From Cryptomeria japonica (taxonomy: Eukaryota > Streptophyta > Pinopsida > Cupressales > Cupressaceae), in NCBI RefSeq assembly GCF_030272615.1, contig NC_081414.1, positions 313,415,164 through 313,479,163 on the forward strand: a stretch of 64,000 nt of DNA, in the 5' to 3' direction. A program made the position numbers and the translations under genes. Positions 1 through 11,569 of this stretch are shown here, piece by piece. How positions within the stretch are numbered: the stretch's first letter is position 1; the number at the start of each line of letters is the position of its first letter. The notes under the pieces were generated by a model, which was not told the DNA's origin, ran no database searches, and was given only the letters and a program-made list of their open reading frames with translations.

Positions 1-2745
1 TTCTGGCTACTAGAGAGTTTTTTCAGATTTCGAAGGCTCCTCAACAAACTCAATCACACCTTCATTGCCCTTGTCCCTAAAACTCGGGAGGCATCTACTC
101 TTAAGGACTTCGGACCTATCAGTCTCTGCAACACTATTTATAAAATCTTCAGCAAAGTTTTTGTCAATAGGCTCAAACCTTTCTTGGATCCTTTGATTAG
201 CCCTCTCAGAAGGGTTTTGTTCTGAGTAGACAAATTCTTGATGCAGTCATCTCTACTCATGAGATTATTCACTCCATGGATAAGTTTCATCAGTCGAGGA
301 TGGTGCTCAAGCTTGACATCTACAAGGCTTATGATAGAGTCAACTGTAACTTACTTTTCAAAGTTCTCAAATCTATGGGGTTTGGAGACAAACTCATCAA
401 ACTTATTGGGGAATGCATATCTACTGTCACCTACGATGTGCTTCTAAACGGGAGCCCCCTGGAGAAGTTCAGGGCCTCTAGAGGGTTGCGACAAGGGGAT
501 CCTCTATCCCCTTACCTCTTCATCATCCTTGTTGAAGTGTTGGCCTCTAACTTGAACTCTATGGTTCGCAGGGGATCTCTTCTGGTCATCAAACCTGCCT
601 CTATGGCACCCCCCAATCTTCTACAATAGTTCGTCGATGACACTATTCTTTTTGGTATCTCCTCTATTTGGGAAGCTAAGGCTTGGAAATCCTTTCTCAA
701 CTCCTATGATCTAGCATCTGGCCAACACATTATCTATGAAAAGAGTAGCATTTACTTCTTTCACACTAATGTCCAACTCCAAGATAAAGTCTGCATAATC
801 CTTGGTTGTCAAAGGGCCTCCCTCCCTAGCACCTACCTGGGCCTCCCCTTGATTGTTAAAGATGTCTCTAATTCCTTCTGGATCTCTATCCTTGAAAGAA
901 TGCAGAAGAAGTTGGCTGGTTGGAAAGGTAGATTCCTTAATAGTGCTGGGAAATTGCAGCTACTCTCCTCCTCCCTCTAGGGGATCCCTGTGTACTTTCT
1001 CTCCCTCTTTAAGATATCTGTGATTATGGCTGCTAAGCTGGAAAACATCCAAAATACTTTCCTTTGGATGGGAATGGAAGAAAAGAAGAGGCTCGCCTTG
1101 GTGGGCTGGGACAAAGTTTGTCTTCCCAAGGCCATGGGCAGTTTGGGTACCCGTAAGATCTCAAGGTTCAATAAGGCCCTTATGACTAAAATTGTCTGGA
1201 AGTTACTGAATAAGGATTTAGATTGGAGTAGGATCATTAGGGCCAAGTACCTGGGTAATGGGGACTTTTCCTCTATTCTAAAAGAGGAGGGCCTTCCTAG
1301 GGGTTCCAAAATTTGGAATAACATCTTGAGTTGTAGGGACCCTTTATCTCATGGCTTGAGGTGGCTTATTGGAAATGGCAAGAAAATTATCTTCTGGGAA
1401 GATTATTGGTTAGGAGAGAGACCCCTTGCTTCTTCCCCCTCCCTTATAAGGCTCTAGGATGCCACCAAAAACTTCATTAGTGAAAAGGTCAGTGATTATT
1501 TTAGCAACCGCACTTGGAGGGCCTTGGAGGACTGTTGCATTGATCATCCCTTCCTCCTCCCTGCTGCTAGAGAGCTCCAGAAGCTTTTGGCCGGTATATT
1601 CCTTCCCCTGTTTCCTAGGGAGGATAAATTTATTTGGAAGTGGGACCCCTCTAGAGACTTCTCTGTCAGAACTGCCTACACAAGCTTACTTAGAGAACCT
1701 GTTTACTCCTCTATCTGGAAAGAGGTCTAGAATCCCCAACTCATCCCCAAGGTTAATTTCTTATGGTGGACTGATCTCCTCAACAAAATTTTAACCCAAG
1801 ACAACGTGGTCAAGCGGGGATTCCAACTCCCTAATAGATGCATCCTCTACAAAAAAGATGAAGAAATTCCTGCTCATCTCTTCCTCCACTATGCCTTCAC
1901 TCGAGAGCTATGGAGGATGGTCTACATCACGCTTAATATATGTTGGATTATGAATGATAATTTGTTAAATCTGTCTCAGGAGTTTCGGGGCCCCTCTTCC
2001 AACACCCTTATTCAACAACTATGGAAGCAGATCTCCCCCCCACGTGAGCTGGTGTATCTGGAAGGAAAGGAATGACAGGATATTTAGAGACAAAGAGGCC
2101 TCTGTGGAAACTGTGTTTGCTCGATTCCTTAAATTAATTGTTGAGAATATATTTGTTTCTAAAACTTGGATGGCGTCCAAGCCCCCCTCTACCTGGGACT
2201 AGGAAATCACTAGATGTTGGAACCTTCCCCCCTCGTTCTCTCTTGTTGACTGCTCTAAGAGACTACTAAGACAAAGAATGGTATGGTTCCCCCCGGCTAC
2301 AAATTTTAAACTCAATTTTGATGGGGCTACCAGGGGGGCCTGGCTGCTGGTGGAGGGCTTAATAGATCCCATCTTGGGGCTCTTGTTGTTGCTTATGCGG
2401 GTAACCTAAATGGGAATTCCTCTAATCAAGTTGAAGAGATGGCCCCTAGCCTGGGGAATCCACATTGCCCTCACCATGGGAATCAGGATTATGGACATTG
2501 AGGGTGACTCCAAGCTCATCATTGATGTTGTCAAAGGGCGGAATAAGCTTAATTGGACAATTGAGGAAACCATCAGGGACACCCTGAGGCTCATCTTCGG
2601 GCTTGACTCGTTCATAATTATGAATATCTTCAAGGAAGGCAATAGTGTGATGGATGCCATGGTAGCCATTGGCCTAAACCTCTCAGGTTTGAGATGTTGG
2701 AGGAGTCACAATTCCCTCCCGAACCATGTTAACTTCCTTCTCTAG
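1..2745 (+). pseudogene. LINE ORF2 fragment: reverse transcriptase, zf-RVT and RNase H
   Basis: Translation starts in frame 1 with RT finger residues (TFIALVPKTREAST, FGPISLCNTIYK), shifts frame near 215, and continues to about 2040. RT landmarks follow in order: LKLDIYKAYDRV (about 309), RGLRQGDPLSPYLF (about 484), FVDDTILFG (630) and YLGLPL (about 835). The zf-RVT region shows WKWDPSRDFSVRTAY near 1640 and a CILYKKDEEIPAHLFLHY block near 1840. RNase H appears as NFDGAT near 2318 and DIEGDSKLIIDVV near 2500. In-frame stops lie at 627 (TAG, immediately before FVDD), 978, 1455 and 1728. Frameshifts lie near 2040 and 2445. Both catalytic aspartates of FVDD are intact although the frame is not. 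The product would have reverse-transcribed and integrated LINE RNA. Confidence 0.88.
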
Positions 2746-3183
2746 GAAGAGAAATCCAAAATCTTTACTAATGATTGAGAGGTTGCCAAGTGCTTCCCTT
2801 ACCCTCCTCTCTTCCCTCGGGGTAGTCTGGAGGTGTTGGTTTCATAATTCAAATATTGGGAATATCCCTTTGATCCCTTCTAATGTGGTGGTGACTCGTT
2901 CGGCCAGGCTGGCAATGATGCACGTGTTGCTATGTTGGTAATTCCTTTGGGCTTGCAGAGTCATGATGAGGTACGATCGGATAGGTAACGTGTTGGTAAC
3001 TGCCAGTATTTGTTGGCTCTTAATGCCTTGTAACCACAAAATCATTTCTAAAAGTGACTTCATTTTTCCCATGTGCCCAACTTCATTTCTCATTTATTGA
3101 CGCCAAGATCGCACACTTCCCATTATCTCTTCTTGGCTTTCTTCTTGAAGGGTCTCTGCAACTTTCTTTGTGCTAATTTTTTC
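2746..3183 (+). other. Spacer between LINE ORF2 and third frame
   Basis: This is 438 bases without a supported reading frame, between the end of RNase H and the first plausible start of the next frame. It contains short T-rich runs but no repeat or RNA gene that I can recognise. In the other LINE of this window the equivalent spacer is shorter, about 175 bases. Confidence 0.5.
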
Positions 3184-4966
3184 ATGACTAAAGAATCTCT
3201 GTTGGCGGAGGATATGGGGGGAGACAGAGTTATATATGAACCGCATAATCCGGATGATTTTAAAAATGACCCCTTGGTCTGGAATTTTTGTGTTGAAGGT
3301 GGGGTTGCCAATTTTCTGGATTGCCTGAAGGGCCATGATGAGCAGCTCTCGGCTGCTTTTGCCTCCTCCTAGTCTGGGAGGCGTGTCTCGGTTGGCAGCA
3401 TTGCCTTTGATGTGTCTGAGGAGACTACTGCCCAAGCTAAGAAGCTGACCCTTGACGGCCACCGTTGGAAGCGTACCAACCATGTTACAAACATCAAAGG
3501 TTTGAAATGGTTCTTCCGTAACCGCGAAGAACCTGTCAAGATGCAAGGTGGGTTTGCTCGGGAGGAGCTCAAACACCCATCGAACATGATTTTCCTCATG
3601 ATCATTAAGTACTTCACTCTCGAAGGCAGGCATAAGGTATTCTACTACTATCATTTTCCCCTGCTCAATCACTTTGGCAACAATGATTTGCTTTGTCTGT
3701 CGTTTTATTTACTGCACTCTATAGAGAGTTTTGTTAAAGACACCATAGACCCCAAGCATGGGGATAATCCACCCTACCTCCTTCAGCAGGGCCTCATTTA
3801 TAGGTTGTATAAATTCCATGAGGCCCTCTACCCCCCCCACAAAATACTTCGCTCTCTCAGCCCCCCATGCCTACTCCTCAGTAGCTTGCGGCCTTGTCTC
3901 TAGCTTTCCCTAAATTCTTCCAATATCCCCATGAGGGCTTTTCTATGGCCACCATGTCCCTACCTACTTATGCCTCAGTTGTTTCCTTATCGACGGTCTC
4001 CCCTAGTTTAACTCTATCTGCCTCTCCCAGTGCTTCTCGCTCCCTATCCAAGGGCAAAGGCAAAACCCCCGCTAAACACAAACGTGTTGTCTTTGATGAC
4101 AATTATTCCTCTGGGGATGCTAAGAACGAAAATCCTTCCCCTAATTTCGAGGTTAAAAGGAGATCCTCCAGACTTGCTTCCAAAATCCGCAAAAAGAAGA
4201 CCTCGGTGATTGAGAATATGGACTCTGAGGAGGACCCCATTGGGGACAAGGAGGAAGAGGACCCTAATACCACTATGGGGGCTCCTGATGGGGATGTTGT
4301 GGATGTGAATACGACTAGGGACCCCATGGTTCCGACCATTGTTGGTTCCACTGACATGAGTAACTCTGAAATGCAAACCCAAGACCCCATTGATGTTAAG
4401 GATACGACCCCTATGAACACGGGTATTGAGAGTCTTATGGGCGTAGAAATCTCTAATAGCAAAGCCCCAGACTTTGGTAACTTGGACCCGGAGTTAAAAA
4501 TGGTTGAACAGGTGATGCAATCTATCCCTTTGATGGGCCTGGTTAATGATAGTGATAAATCCCTTGCTGGTGGTGTGCCCAAAGAGACCAAAGAGACTAC
4601 GGATGACATGGTTGTTGAGAACCCCCAGGATGTCCCTACTCTTCAACAAATGGAAAAGTTGAGCATGGATGTGTTGGACATCACGCAGAGAATTGAAACC
4701 TCGGCCTTGTGCTTGATTTGCAGACTATCAAGGAGGATGTCAATCGGATCAAGAACAAGATGGAGGCTTGGGAAGCCCAAATGGCGGGCCTTAACAAATT
4801 CCATGTGCAGGTATTATACAGCTTCGCGCTCACCCTCTCTTTGTTGAGGGAACGTTCTGCAGACACTGAGGAGGACGAGCAGGAGGATAGGGACCTCTAC
4901 AAGTTCCTATCCAATGAATGGAACAGTGCTATGGATGCCATTGGGGTGCGCAAGGCACCCCTGTAG
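3184..4966 (+). pseudogene. Third LINE-associated reading frame (ORF3-like), decayed
   Basis: The reading starts at ATG 3184 (MTKESLLAEDMGG), runs in frame 1 with a TAG at 3370 to about 3900, shifts to another frame (3894-4700) and shifts again to end with GVRKAPL at 4966. The N-terminal part of about 230 codons looks globular (FLDCLKGHDEQLSAAF, FDVSEETTAQAKKL, KYFTLEGRHKVF, HFPLLNHF). The middle is Ser/Lys/Asp/Glu-rich with a basic RRSSRLASKIRKKKTS patch. The tail near 4640-4800 is coiled-coil-like (LDLQTIKEDVNRIKNKMEAW). The same protein family follows the second LINE at 13176-11570 in the same order and orientation, so I read it as part of the LINE. Similar N-terminal domains are often labelled putative plant transposon protein. 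I do not know the function; RNA binding or particle assembly is a guess from the charged coiled coil. Confidence 0.6.
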
Positions 4967-5145
4967 TTTTTTTTTTGTTTTTTGTTGTTGTTTCTGATTT
5001 CTAAAGACTTGGTTCCTTTTTGCTGATAGTTGTTGTTAATTGTTGTTATAGTGTTGTTTCTGCACTATGATTTTTAATAGTTTTTCTATGTAAAGGGTCA
5101 CTTCCCTTGTTCTCACTGCTTTATTAATCAAAAACAATTCTATGG
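4967..5145 (+). other. T-rich 3' untranslated region of LINE
   Basis: Directly after the third frame there is a T-rich stretch (repeated TTGTTGTT, T9 run) ending near a CTTTATTAATCAAAAAC sequence. The second LINE has an equally T-rich tail after its third frame, which supports this as the element's 3' untranslated region. Confidence 0.4.
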
Positions 5146-8100
5146 GAGACAATTCACGATAGTGATAATAGTAATAGGTTTTATATGGATCCTAGATTCC
5201 AATTACAAAAAAACACCAATGAAAGAGAAGTTGAACATAAGAAAAATAGTGCACAACAAACCAAATCTCTACTAAAATAATGAATAAAATAAATAAAGAG
5301 ATTATGAACACAAGGACTACTTACATCTTCCTTCAAATGATTCTATAGCCTCTAAATCCTCATTATGGAAACATTCATATATCTCAACGAAGTTATGGAG
5401 ATCCTTCTCTTTGATTCTCATTTTTTTCCATTTGCTTTCGCTTGTCCTAGTATCAAGTCTAGCCTTATCATTTCTTTCAACCTACAAAGGATAAGTAGGG
5501 TCCCAACCCATCTTCTATAATATTTCCCTCCATATTTTCATCCCTATTACACTATTCTTGATAATGCATTTATTGACCTCTAAGACTCTATTTAGTTTTT
5601 CCTTTATTTTGTTCATCTTTGACTCAAAGACATATAATATGGCATTATGTCCATCCCTATCCCTCTTACTGCCAACTTCCATGGAATTTGATCTCTTATT
5701 TTTCAAGTGTTCATCATTTATCCTTTCAACTTTAGGTAGGTAGTTCCAATTTTGAAACATAATTTTTTTGTTTTAAGTTTCCCCTACCCTCCAATATTTT
5801 TTATATTTTCACACTTTGTCATTTGCATGTTTCAATCTATTAAATTCAACCAAAAAATAGTTAATGAGGATTCTTTGAGATTCAAAGGCCTCCTACACCA
5901 CTCGCATGTTGGGTGTCATCAAATTAATCACCTCTATCATATCTTGCAAAGAAGTAGATTCCACCTTGAGGAAGTCATGAAAATTAAAGCTATTTAGGTG
6001 AAGGATTTGAACCTCCAAAAACACACCCCAATGGTAGGTTCTAAAATAGGGGATGCAATACCTTTTTATTTCCTATATCTCCTCTTCTCCAAAGTAATAG
6101 CATGACCCTCTCCATTTTCCTTCTACTATGTATGCATTTCCTCTTTTTTTTTATATCACCTTTAATTATTTTAAAACATCTTGATTCCATGCCATGGTCT
6201 CCCTTCACTGACATACCTTGATTCCTCACAAGTTTCCACTAAGGAAAGGAATTCATATTGTCAAAATCATAAATATATTCCATCTATGAGTTATTCACCT
6301 TTAAAAGGGTGAATCTAAAGGGCTAACCATGGTTTCACTTGATTCCATGTGTCTAACATTTTTTAGCCCTTGTAATTTACATATTCGGTGTGGGGGTTTT
6401 CTAATTTCACAAAAATATAAATTAACATAGTAAATACCTAACATGGGGGAGTGGTACTAGGAGTCTTCTTGCACTTGTTTACATGATTTTCCAAGGAAGA
6501 CAAATATAGAATGGAAACAACACCAATTTCCTATGCCTAAAATGATATAAAAGAGAAAATTTTAAGAATACATGGACTTGAATCTTCCCTTCATGGTGAA
6601 ACACTTCATATTGTATAGATAAATTTCTTCTTAGGGGTTATTCAAAGAGATTTTTTTGTGTCCAAAGCGAAGTTTCATCAACTCCTCACCCGACTTTAAG
6701 AACTTAGCAATAACATCATCTCCCACTCTTCAATCCATGAATATATTTGCTCCCATAGTAGATAAACTAATAGTATCTACAATCAATTATTTAATAACCT
6801 TGAATGTTATTAAATGGAGATTAACCTTCCATTATGTATATTTATTAAATATTGAAAACCCACTAAGCAATAGACAAATGATAAAAATTGAAAATTTGTC
6901 GTGGGATTTTTAAAAATAAGATTATAGTAGACACTCCTAACTTGGAAAATACGATCAAATCATAATTAAGGGATTAAAAAATGTACATCATTATTCATAG
7001 GACAGTACAACATTATATTTTGCATTTGGACATGTTACTTTGAATGCTCTATTCCATGTGCTGTTGAGTTGATTATCTTACAATAATATTTTAAGGGAGC
7101 CTTGGATACACACATGAGAGTTGTCCTTTCTATTCTTCATCATTCATTGGAATTTATTAACAAAGATAAAATTTATATTATCAATTTGATGAATTTTATT
7201 TTAGGTTTTGTTAGTTTTCCAAGCCTCAAAGTATAATTATTCTTCAAAATTAACTAGTATACAAATCCTAATTGACTCAATATATATGGAACTCCATTGC
7301 ACCATAAACTTATATTGATCAAGACATAATTTTGGGATTCTCTTGATTTAAATTTATCCTATATTGGAGAATAATTTGGCATGTCTCCTTTACTTGTATG
7401 CCAATACACATATGGCTGAAAACCAAAAACTAAGCTTGATCATAAATAAGAATAACCTCTTGATGATGCTTGTTTATTTTAGATTAGATACTAGTAGTGG
7501 TGATATTACTTTACTCTCTTTTTCATTTCTCCAAAAATAGTATGGTGAGGGATTTAAGGTATTACAAAAGTATGATTATAAAGGAAAGGATCGAGTATTT
7601 ATGAACAAGGTATTAATGAGGGCCTATTGAGTATAAAAAAATATATAATGGAAGGTTTGAGATATCTCTCATGTTTCATTAAAGAGTTAACAATTAATGT
7701 AACATAAATAATTATTTATTTTTTATGGCTCGTACTAAGGAGGATAATCCACTTCCTTTATTTTATCAATATTTAAAAATTTCTCCTTATTGCATTCCTC
7801 TTCTCATGGGGGCTTCATTGGCTAGGCAATATTATATCACATGCATTCATATTGGGGGGTTTAATATCGCAAAAATTGAAAACAATATATTGCAAATATA
7901 TTAAGAACGTAGGGGTTTTATAAATTTAACATCAGAATAGGAATATTAAAAGGTATTTTTTATTTGACAAATGTCATAAGTAGGGGAAAAAATCAAAAAT
8001 AATTTCAGCATAGCCATGAATTAGCACCAAAGAGGACAAGTTGGATGCAATAAATGCATATTTATATTTAGATAATATTCATTTAGAGTTTCATAAAATA

Positions 8101-8399
8101 CACTTCAGTCCAATAGTTTTCATATAGAAGGCGAGAAGTGGCTAAGTAGCGAAGTGGAAGGAAACCTGTAACTTCAAGCCATTATCAAGATTTACAGTCG
8201 AAGAGGGCCAAGGAACAATACTTATATAGGTATTTATAAAACTCTTATCCCCTCCATTGAACTATTATTCTCATTCATTTTTTTTTTAACTTAGTAATGT
8301 CAACCATGGAAAGCGTTATTTCGTCTATCAAAATAATCGGTAAACTAGGATGAAGAACCATCATCTAATCTGTAACTAAGAGCTATTGAATATTGATTA
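5146..8399. other. AT-rich spacer, no supported gene
   Basis: This is about 3.25 kb of AT-rich DNA with only short open frames. A minus-strand stretch at 5760-5330 reads as charged, Lys/Glu-rich peptide on both sides of a stop (for example KMNKIKEKLNRVLEVNKC), and could be the remnant of a coding sequence. I cannot assign it. I see no terminal repeats, hairpin arrays or RNA genes. Confidence 0.5.
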
Positions 8400-9420
8400 C
8401 ACTTTACAATATCTAACAATACCAATAGATAAAATACCCTCGGCGAGTATGGAGACCTCAAATAGAGAAAAGTTATTGTCACAAGTACTACCATAAGGGG
8501 GCAGCTCCCATATATTAAAAAATAGAAAATAAGCACATAGATAATAAGAGGGGGGATTAGTGATGCAGATAACCAATACCCTTTCCAATCACTTTCAACC
8601 TATCTACAATATCTTAAGGGAAAAAATCACCATTATCCCTCATGAAGGCCTCAAACTCATCCAAGTTGTATTTCTGGCCTACCCCAGCTTTGAATAACTT
8701 CCATGCTTTAGCCTTTTTGGTCTTTTTGCTTTTGAATTAAGATAGAGAAACCAAGCATGATCTTTGATTGTAGCACAATATCAAGGATCTCTGGTGCAGT
8801 CTTGACACCATCAACATTCTCCTCCTTCACTATGCGATGCACTGTACCATAGACATTAATGGCATATCCCAAAATCTAGATGATGGGGGAGAACAAGTTC
8901 TCATAAATAATTCCATCATGTACATTTTAGCCCATAAATTTGTCCCTAAAATGTTTGTCACAAACATCTTCTCCTCCTCATTCCCTTTGTTGAATAGGCG
9001 AGCAATGTGCTCCTTTGAAGATTCTTTGAGATTGTTCATGCATACACACAAACACTTAACACCAATTGATTTCACCATTTTTTGTACACAGACTCGATGA
9101 AGGAATCATTGCCTTTATAGCCTTCATATCCTAACAATGGAAACAAATCTCAAAATATAGCTCTTTGGGATTTATTTCTAAAATGTGTGCCCAAATCTTT
9201 AGTCTTTGTTGTATGTTTGGGCAGATCATCAAAGTTTTGTTTGAAAGGATAAGACCCTTTCATCCATCTACCACTTGTTATATTCAAACTTGGACTTTGT
9301 ACCTTTGACTACCAAAATGGATGTGATCCAAGAATTCCATCAATTACTTTTAAGTTCTAGTAGAAAACCAACTCATCAAGCTCCAATTTAATCTTTTTTT
9401 TTTATCCTTTATGTGGCCTC
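8400..9420 (-). pseudogene. Decayed unclassified reading frame
   Basis: On the minus strand several fragments read as connected protein across frame changes. They are GRWMKGSYPFKQNFDDLPKH near 9265, LFPLLGYEGYKGNDSFIESVY near 9110, then from 9078 MVKSIGVKCLCVCMNNLKES through SSKEHIARLFNKGNEEEKMF. After stops come KTAPEILDIVLQSKIMLGFS and a GDFFPL block near 8620. The pattern of residues looks like a conserved protein that has decayed, not random sequence. I do not recognise the family. Given the surroundings a transposon-borne gene is likely, but this is inference only. Confidence 0.3.
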
Positions 9421-10390
9421 ATGGATGGAAGACTCTACTGCCAAAATGGAGATTTGCAATCTTATGCAATGCAATTGCAATTCCATGTGAAGCCATGTCA
9501 TCCTTTCCAGGTAACCAATGTTGATTTACACTTATCTCAAACCAAAAGATCTCATAAATCATGCTTAGGTAACCCTAATTGGAATAACAAGGAAAAGAAA
9601 CAGTTTCTTAGGACAACTACCAACGAAAAGAAACACCTTCAATGAATCTTAATTTCCCCATTTCCAAATTAATCCCTGGATGTGTAAATTTGACTTACTT
9701 TATTTTTCATTTACTTATGGATGCACCAGGATGAACATACACATCATTTCATAACAATATTATAAGCATACTTTCAAATTTTTTATTATAATTTTATCCA
9801 TTACTTAACCAACTGATAGGTACATGTGCATGGAAATGCAGATGGATCCAACGGTGGATATGGAATATGTAATTGTTATTGGTGAAGAAAATTTTGTTGT
9901 TGGCACAGTCGTTTGTTGAAAAGGTTGTACACTTGCTGACATTCGTCATGAAATTGTGGATGATAAACTCATTTAATATCTTTTCGATTTTATTAGTGGG
10001 CTTGGGCATCCTTTAAATATAAAGCAAGAACAAAAAAGGAAATTTGGAACAAAACTTATATGCATTAAGAGGAAACATGGCATAGAGGATGTTGATACTC
10101 TAGAGTCAAATATAGTGGAAAGTACACCAAACCCTCAAAACAATAGAGAGAGTGGGAAGGAAGGTATGGATAAATAGCCGAGAGTTGGATATGGGTCTAA
10201 GTTAGTGGAATAAATCATAGTTGTTGATCCTAGTGTATTGACATATTGGAATAAGAAAGTGAATAGTTTAATGGAGTAGTTTGTCAAGGAGAAATTTACT
10301 CTCAAAGAATATTCAGAAAAGGGAGAACCTAGGTAAAATAAAGATTTGTTGTGAAAGTTGTGGCATTGATTATAGAACAAAGTAAGTATC
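9421..10390. other. AT-rich spacer, nothing recognised
   Basis: This is about 1 kb with no open frame that shows family features. It has no repeat structure visible by eye. Confidence 0.45.
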
Positions 10391-10866
10391 CATGGTAGCA
10401 CGAACAATTTGTAACTTCAGAAACAATCATATGAAAATAATGTCCCATCAACGTCACATTTTAATGGAGGGAAATGGTGAAAACCATTCAAGTGGCATAA
10501 AAAATAAGATAACAGTGGTTAGAGATCAATTTGAGATTCATCAAGGAATTAAACTTCTAGATGATTTCAACAAGACACAAGAGCCTAATTTTTTTAAGGT
10601 GGTGGAAGCAACACATGCAAGCTATGAGGATAAGAAAAAAGTAAGAGTAGAATGTACATCATGAAATAAATGGTTTTGTTTGGTGTCAACAAGTGGTAAT
10701 ATTGTCAATTCTCTAAATGAACACATGAAACCAAAGAAGCACACCACCACTACAGATGAGGCTTCACATGATACAATTTTTTAAAGGAGTGGCATAACCG
10801 GGAGACCCAAGAAGCCTACCAATGATAATTCCCAACAAAGTTTAACTAGGTTCTTGGTCCCATCAT
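10391..10866 (+). pseudogene. Fragment resembling a zinc-finger/DNA-binding head of a transposon protein
   Basis: Reading from 10392 gives a 90-residue frame ending at a TGA. The same stretch then continues as NKWFCLVSTSGNIVNSLNEH, MKPKKHTTTTDEAS and, after another stop, GRPKKPTNDNSQQSLTRFL. The spacing of Cys and His in WFCLV...LNEHMKPKKH, followed by a GRPKKP basic hook, resembles BED-type or AT-hook heads of hAT-like transposases. No catalytic domain follows, because LTR-like sequence begins at 10867. The assignment is weak. Confidence 0.25.
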
Positions 10867-11404
10867 TGTTGGCATTGAGTTGCCATTGATGTCAACTGGT
10901 ATTGTAGGCTGCTACCGGTAGGGTTTGTCAACTCGATATGAAGAAGATTAAACTGACATAAGGAAGATTGACATGAAGGCTTGTCAACTGGTATGGTGGA
11001 AGACACGCAGGTATTGAGACTGTCAGTGACATCATCGGTAAAAGGTGATATGAATTTGTGTGTTGGCATGACCAATTGTAATTGGTATAAATGTTGGTTG
11101 TTTGCTTATGATAATGTTTGTGATAAAGAGGTATAATGAAAAAGAGATCACAAACCACTAGAGGTGAAGTTGTGCTACCGGTTAGTAGAAGGAGAAGGTC
11201 TCACCGGTAAGAGCTTGTGTCAGTATAAGTTTGTTGTATGTTTGAGTTAAAACCGACCTTTTGTCAATGATCTGAGTGTATGTCGATGTGATGCCACATG
11301 GTGCTGAGGTGCTGAGCATGCAAAGGTCGGTGAAGTTTCCATCAACATGGTTTTGATTAAGTAAAAGTAGGTATTTGAAAGGTACTTGAACCTTGTACAA
11401 ACCA
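10867..11404 (+). repeat. Truncated LTR-like fragment (starts TGTTGGCATTGAG)
   Basis: The segment begins with TGTTGGCATTGAGTTGCCAT followed by TGATGTCAACTGG, closely resembling the first 60 bases of the copia LTRs at 27870 and 46004 (GTCATTGATGTCAACATATT). It is rich in ACCGGT-type words. It loses similarity before the start of the minus-strand LINE and no matching 3' end is present, so it is a fragment or an LTR interrupted by the LINE. Confidence 0.4.
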
Positions 11405-11569
11405 GGAGAACAAAACTGCTAGATAAAAGTGCCTGATCACTTCAAAAAGACAAAATGATCCCACCGAGAGGGATCAGCTAACATAACAAAACATTAAAAA
11501 CCCAGAACAGACAGCGAAAGAAAAGCACAGAGATAGCAAAAAGATAGAACCTAGGACACCAACAGAGAC

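Larger units (their letters stand above)
1..5145 (+). mobile_element. Decayed LINE non-LTR retrotransposon, 5' part outside window (LINE-1 copy)
   Basis: The copy covers the C-terminal two thirds of a LINE ORF2 (reverse transcriptase, zf-RVT, RNase H), a third reading frame downstream, and a T-rich 3' untranslated stretch ending near CTTTATTAATCAAAAACAATTC. The left end is cut by the window, so ORF1 and the endonuclease are not seen. No terminal repeats flank it, as expected for a LINE. I found no obvious poly(A) tail or target duplication, so the right boundary is only the point where similarity of style stops. The coding parts are richer in GC than the AT-rich DNA that follows. This copy is clearly dead: several in-frame stops and at least two frameshifts. 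Confidence 0.8.

Noticed and set aside
4103-4609. Minus-strand 168-codon frame
   Set aside because: It is a shadow of the LINE third frame; composition follows the opposite strand.
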